A stretch of 64,000 nucleotides of DNA from Halieaceae bacterium UBA4452 (lineage in GTDB: Bacteria; Pseudomonadota; Gammaproteobacteria; Pseudomonadales; Halieaceae): positions 1 to 64,000 of the forward strand of contig DGPA01000038.1 in the NCBI GenBank assembly GCA_002389505.1. Reading direction: 5' to 3'. The position numbers were made by a program, and so were the translations under genes. Shown piece by piece: positions 62,944 through 64,000 of this stretch. A model generated the notes under the pieces. It was not told the origin of the DNA and ran no database searches. It worked only from the letters and a program-made list of their open reading frames with translations. Each line of letters opens with the position of its first letter. Positions within the stretch are counted from its first letter, which is position 1.

Positions 62944-63843
62944 TCAACGCTCGTCGAAACCCAAACTACGTAGCGCCCGGTCATCATCAGACCACCCCGA
63001 CTTCACTTTAACCCACAATTTAAGCATGACTTTAGTATCAAATGCGTGTTCCATATCTTTTCGGGCGTCAGTGCCAATTGAACGTAGGCGACTACCTTTT
63101 TCGCCAATCATAATCGCCTTCTGCCCAGCACGTTCAACGTAAATAAGTGCGTCAATATGAAGCACCCTCCCCTCTTGCTTAAAGCTCTCAATTTCAACCG
63201 CAGTTGTATAGGGGAGCTCATCGCCCAACTGACGCACAATTTTCTCGCGTATGAGTTCAGCGGCTAAAAATCGCTCTGTCCTATCGGTTACCTGCTCCTC
63301 GGGGAAAAAATGTGGGCCATGAGGCATCTGCGCACCTAAGTATTGCCGGAGTGGCGTTAAATCCTTTTTGCTCAGCGCAGAAATAGGAAATAAACCATCA
63401 AAATCGTCTCCCATCATCAGTTTTTCACTATAGGGAAGTAGTTCGTCTCTACCGTCCAACATATCGATCTTATTAATGACCAAAGCCACAGGGGCATCTG
63501 CCGCCTTTACAGCGCGGAAGACCATGTCGTCCTCTGGCGTCCAGCGCATCCGATCCACCACAAATAAAATCAAATCAACATGCGCTAACGCACTATTAGC
63601 GGTGCGGTTCATATAACGATTGATGGCCTTACCCTGCTCTTTATGCATGCCCGGAGTATCAACAAATATAATCTGTTCGGAACCCTCAGTCAGAATGCCC
63701 AACACTTGGTGGCGCGTTGTTTGCGGCTTTCGGGAAGTAATACTAACTTTTTGGCCTAGCAGATAATTTAGCAAGGTCGATTTGCCCACATTGGGCCGAC
63801 CCACAATGGCGACATAACCACAATGCTGGCTGGTTTCATCCAT
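62944..63843 (-). CDS. era: GTPase Era
   Basis: 299 residues from ATG 63843; the frame also allows a TTG three bases earlier. GTP-binding motifs: GRPNVGKSTLLNYLL (G1), FVDTPGMH (G3), VINKID (G4), SALSKKDL (G5). The C-terminal KH domain has IMIGEKGSRLRSIG. Era assists 16S rRNA maturation and 30S assembly. The start overlaps the rnc stop in TGATG. Confidence 0.97.
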   Translation of the reverse strand: MDETSQHCGYVAIVGRPNVGKSTLLNYLLGQKVSITSRKPQTTRHQVLGILTEGSEQIIFVDTPGMHKEQGKAINRYMNRTANSALAHVDLILFVVDRMRWTPEDDMVFRAVKAADAPVALVINKIDMLDGRDELLPYSEKLMMGDDFDGLFPISALSKKDLTPLRQYLGAQMPHGPHFFPEEQVTDRTERFLAAELIREKIVRQLGDELPYTTAVEIESFKQEGRVLHIDALIYVERAGQKAIMIGEKGSRLRSIGTDARKDMEHAFDTKVMLKLWVKVKSGWSDDDRALRSLGFDER

Positions 63844-64000
63844 CAAGCGAGTGCCTCCAGCACTTTTTCAGCTGCCGACTGCTCGGCAGTTCGGCGGCTT
63901 TTACCGATGCCTTGCACCCCCTCTGATAGGGGCTCAACTCGGCAAAGGACTGTAAATATTTGCTCGTGATCAGCGCCTTCAACCGATGTCATTTGATAGT
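63843..64000 (-). CDS. rnc: Ribonuclease III, C-terminal end (partial)
   Basis: The last about 52 residues are visible, ending in the double-stranded-RNA-binding domain helix GKSRRTAEQSAAEKVLEALA. The order rnc-era-recO confirms identity. The rest lies beyond the window. Confidence 0.92.
   Translation of the reverse strand, partial: YQMTSVEGADHEQIFTVLCRVEPLSEGVQGIGKSRRTAEQSAAEKVLEALA

Overview
The window is a gene-dense, mid-GC chromosomal segment of a heterotrophic, probably marine, gammaproteobacterium. This rests on the housekeeping block rnc-era-recO-cysM-relA-mazG-adk, a RelA with a degenerate hydrolase domain, a complete psp stress operon with PspF and a sigma-54 promoter, YghU- and YedI-type proteins, a long-form PurC, and several acyl-CoA dehydrogenases plus a TonB-dependent receptor. 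No rRNA, tRNA, CRISPR array, insertion sequence or phage gene was recognised, and the species cannot be named from the sequence alone.

Layout. 1-9.7 kb: the start of a probable membrane histidine kinase, a YghU-type glutathione transferase, a Bcr/CflA-type exporter, a PLP decarboxylase coupled to a WYL regulator, YedI, a decayed polyphosphate kinase, a tandem universal stress protein and an alpha/beta hydrolase. 10-22.2 kb: an AT-richer amino-acid locus with a kinase, two paralogous class I/II aminotransferases, an ornithine-cyclodeaminase-family enzyme with an extra N-terminal region, ArgB- and ArgC-like enzymes, AstE, AstB, AstA, a class III aminotransferase and a divergent Lrp/AsnC regulator. 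22.3-31 kb: a coiled-coil protein, an ABC ATPase with a permease/M1-peptidase fusion, and the psp operon. 31-50 kb: catabolic genes (GabD, omega-aminotransferase, GlpK, aldehyde dehydrogenase, two acyl-CoA dehydrogenases, a DUF885 protein, SMP-30, cytochrome b561, M20 hydrolase), a TPR-sulfotransferase and PurC. 50-64 kb: a TonB receptor and then housekeeping genes (trpS, apeB, uppP, tsaB, mobA, a histone-like lysine/alanine repeat protein, adk, mazG, relA, cysM, recO, era, rnc).

How the genes work together. The main point of interest is the 10-22 kb locus. It encodes the first two steps (AstA, AstB) and the last step (AstE) of the arginine succinyltransferase pathway. The usual succinylglutamate-semialdehyde dehydrogenase AstD is absent, and an ArgC/ArgB pair sits between the last and middle steps in one overlapping operon. 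One reading is that ArgC and ArgB run in reverse on succinylated intermediates, turning semialdehyde oxidation into ATP. The alternative is a biosynthetic hybrid leading to ornithine, proline or an unusual amino acid. The flanking kinase, two odd aminotransferases and cyclodeaminase suggest that arginine or ornithine derivatives beyond the standard AST route are handled. These are inferences from gene content; no activity is shown.
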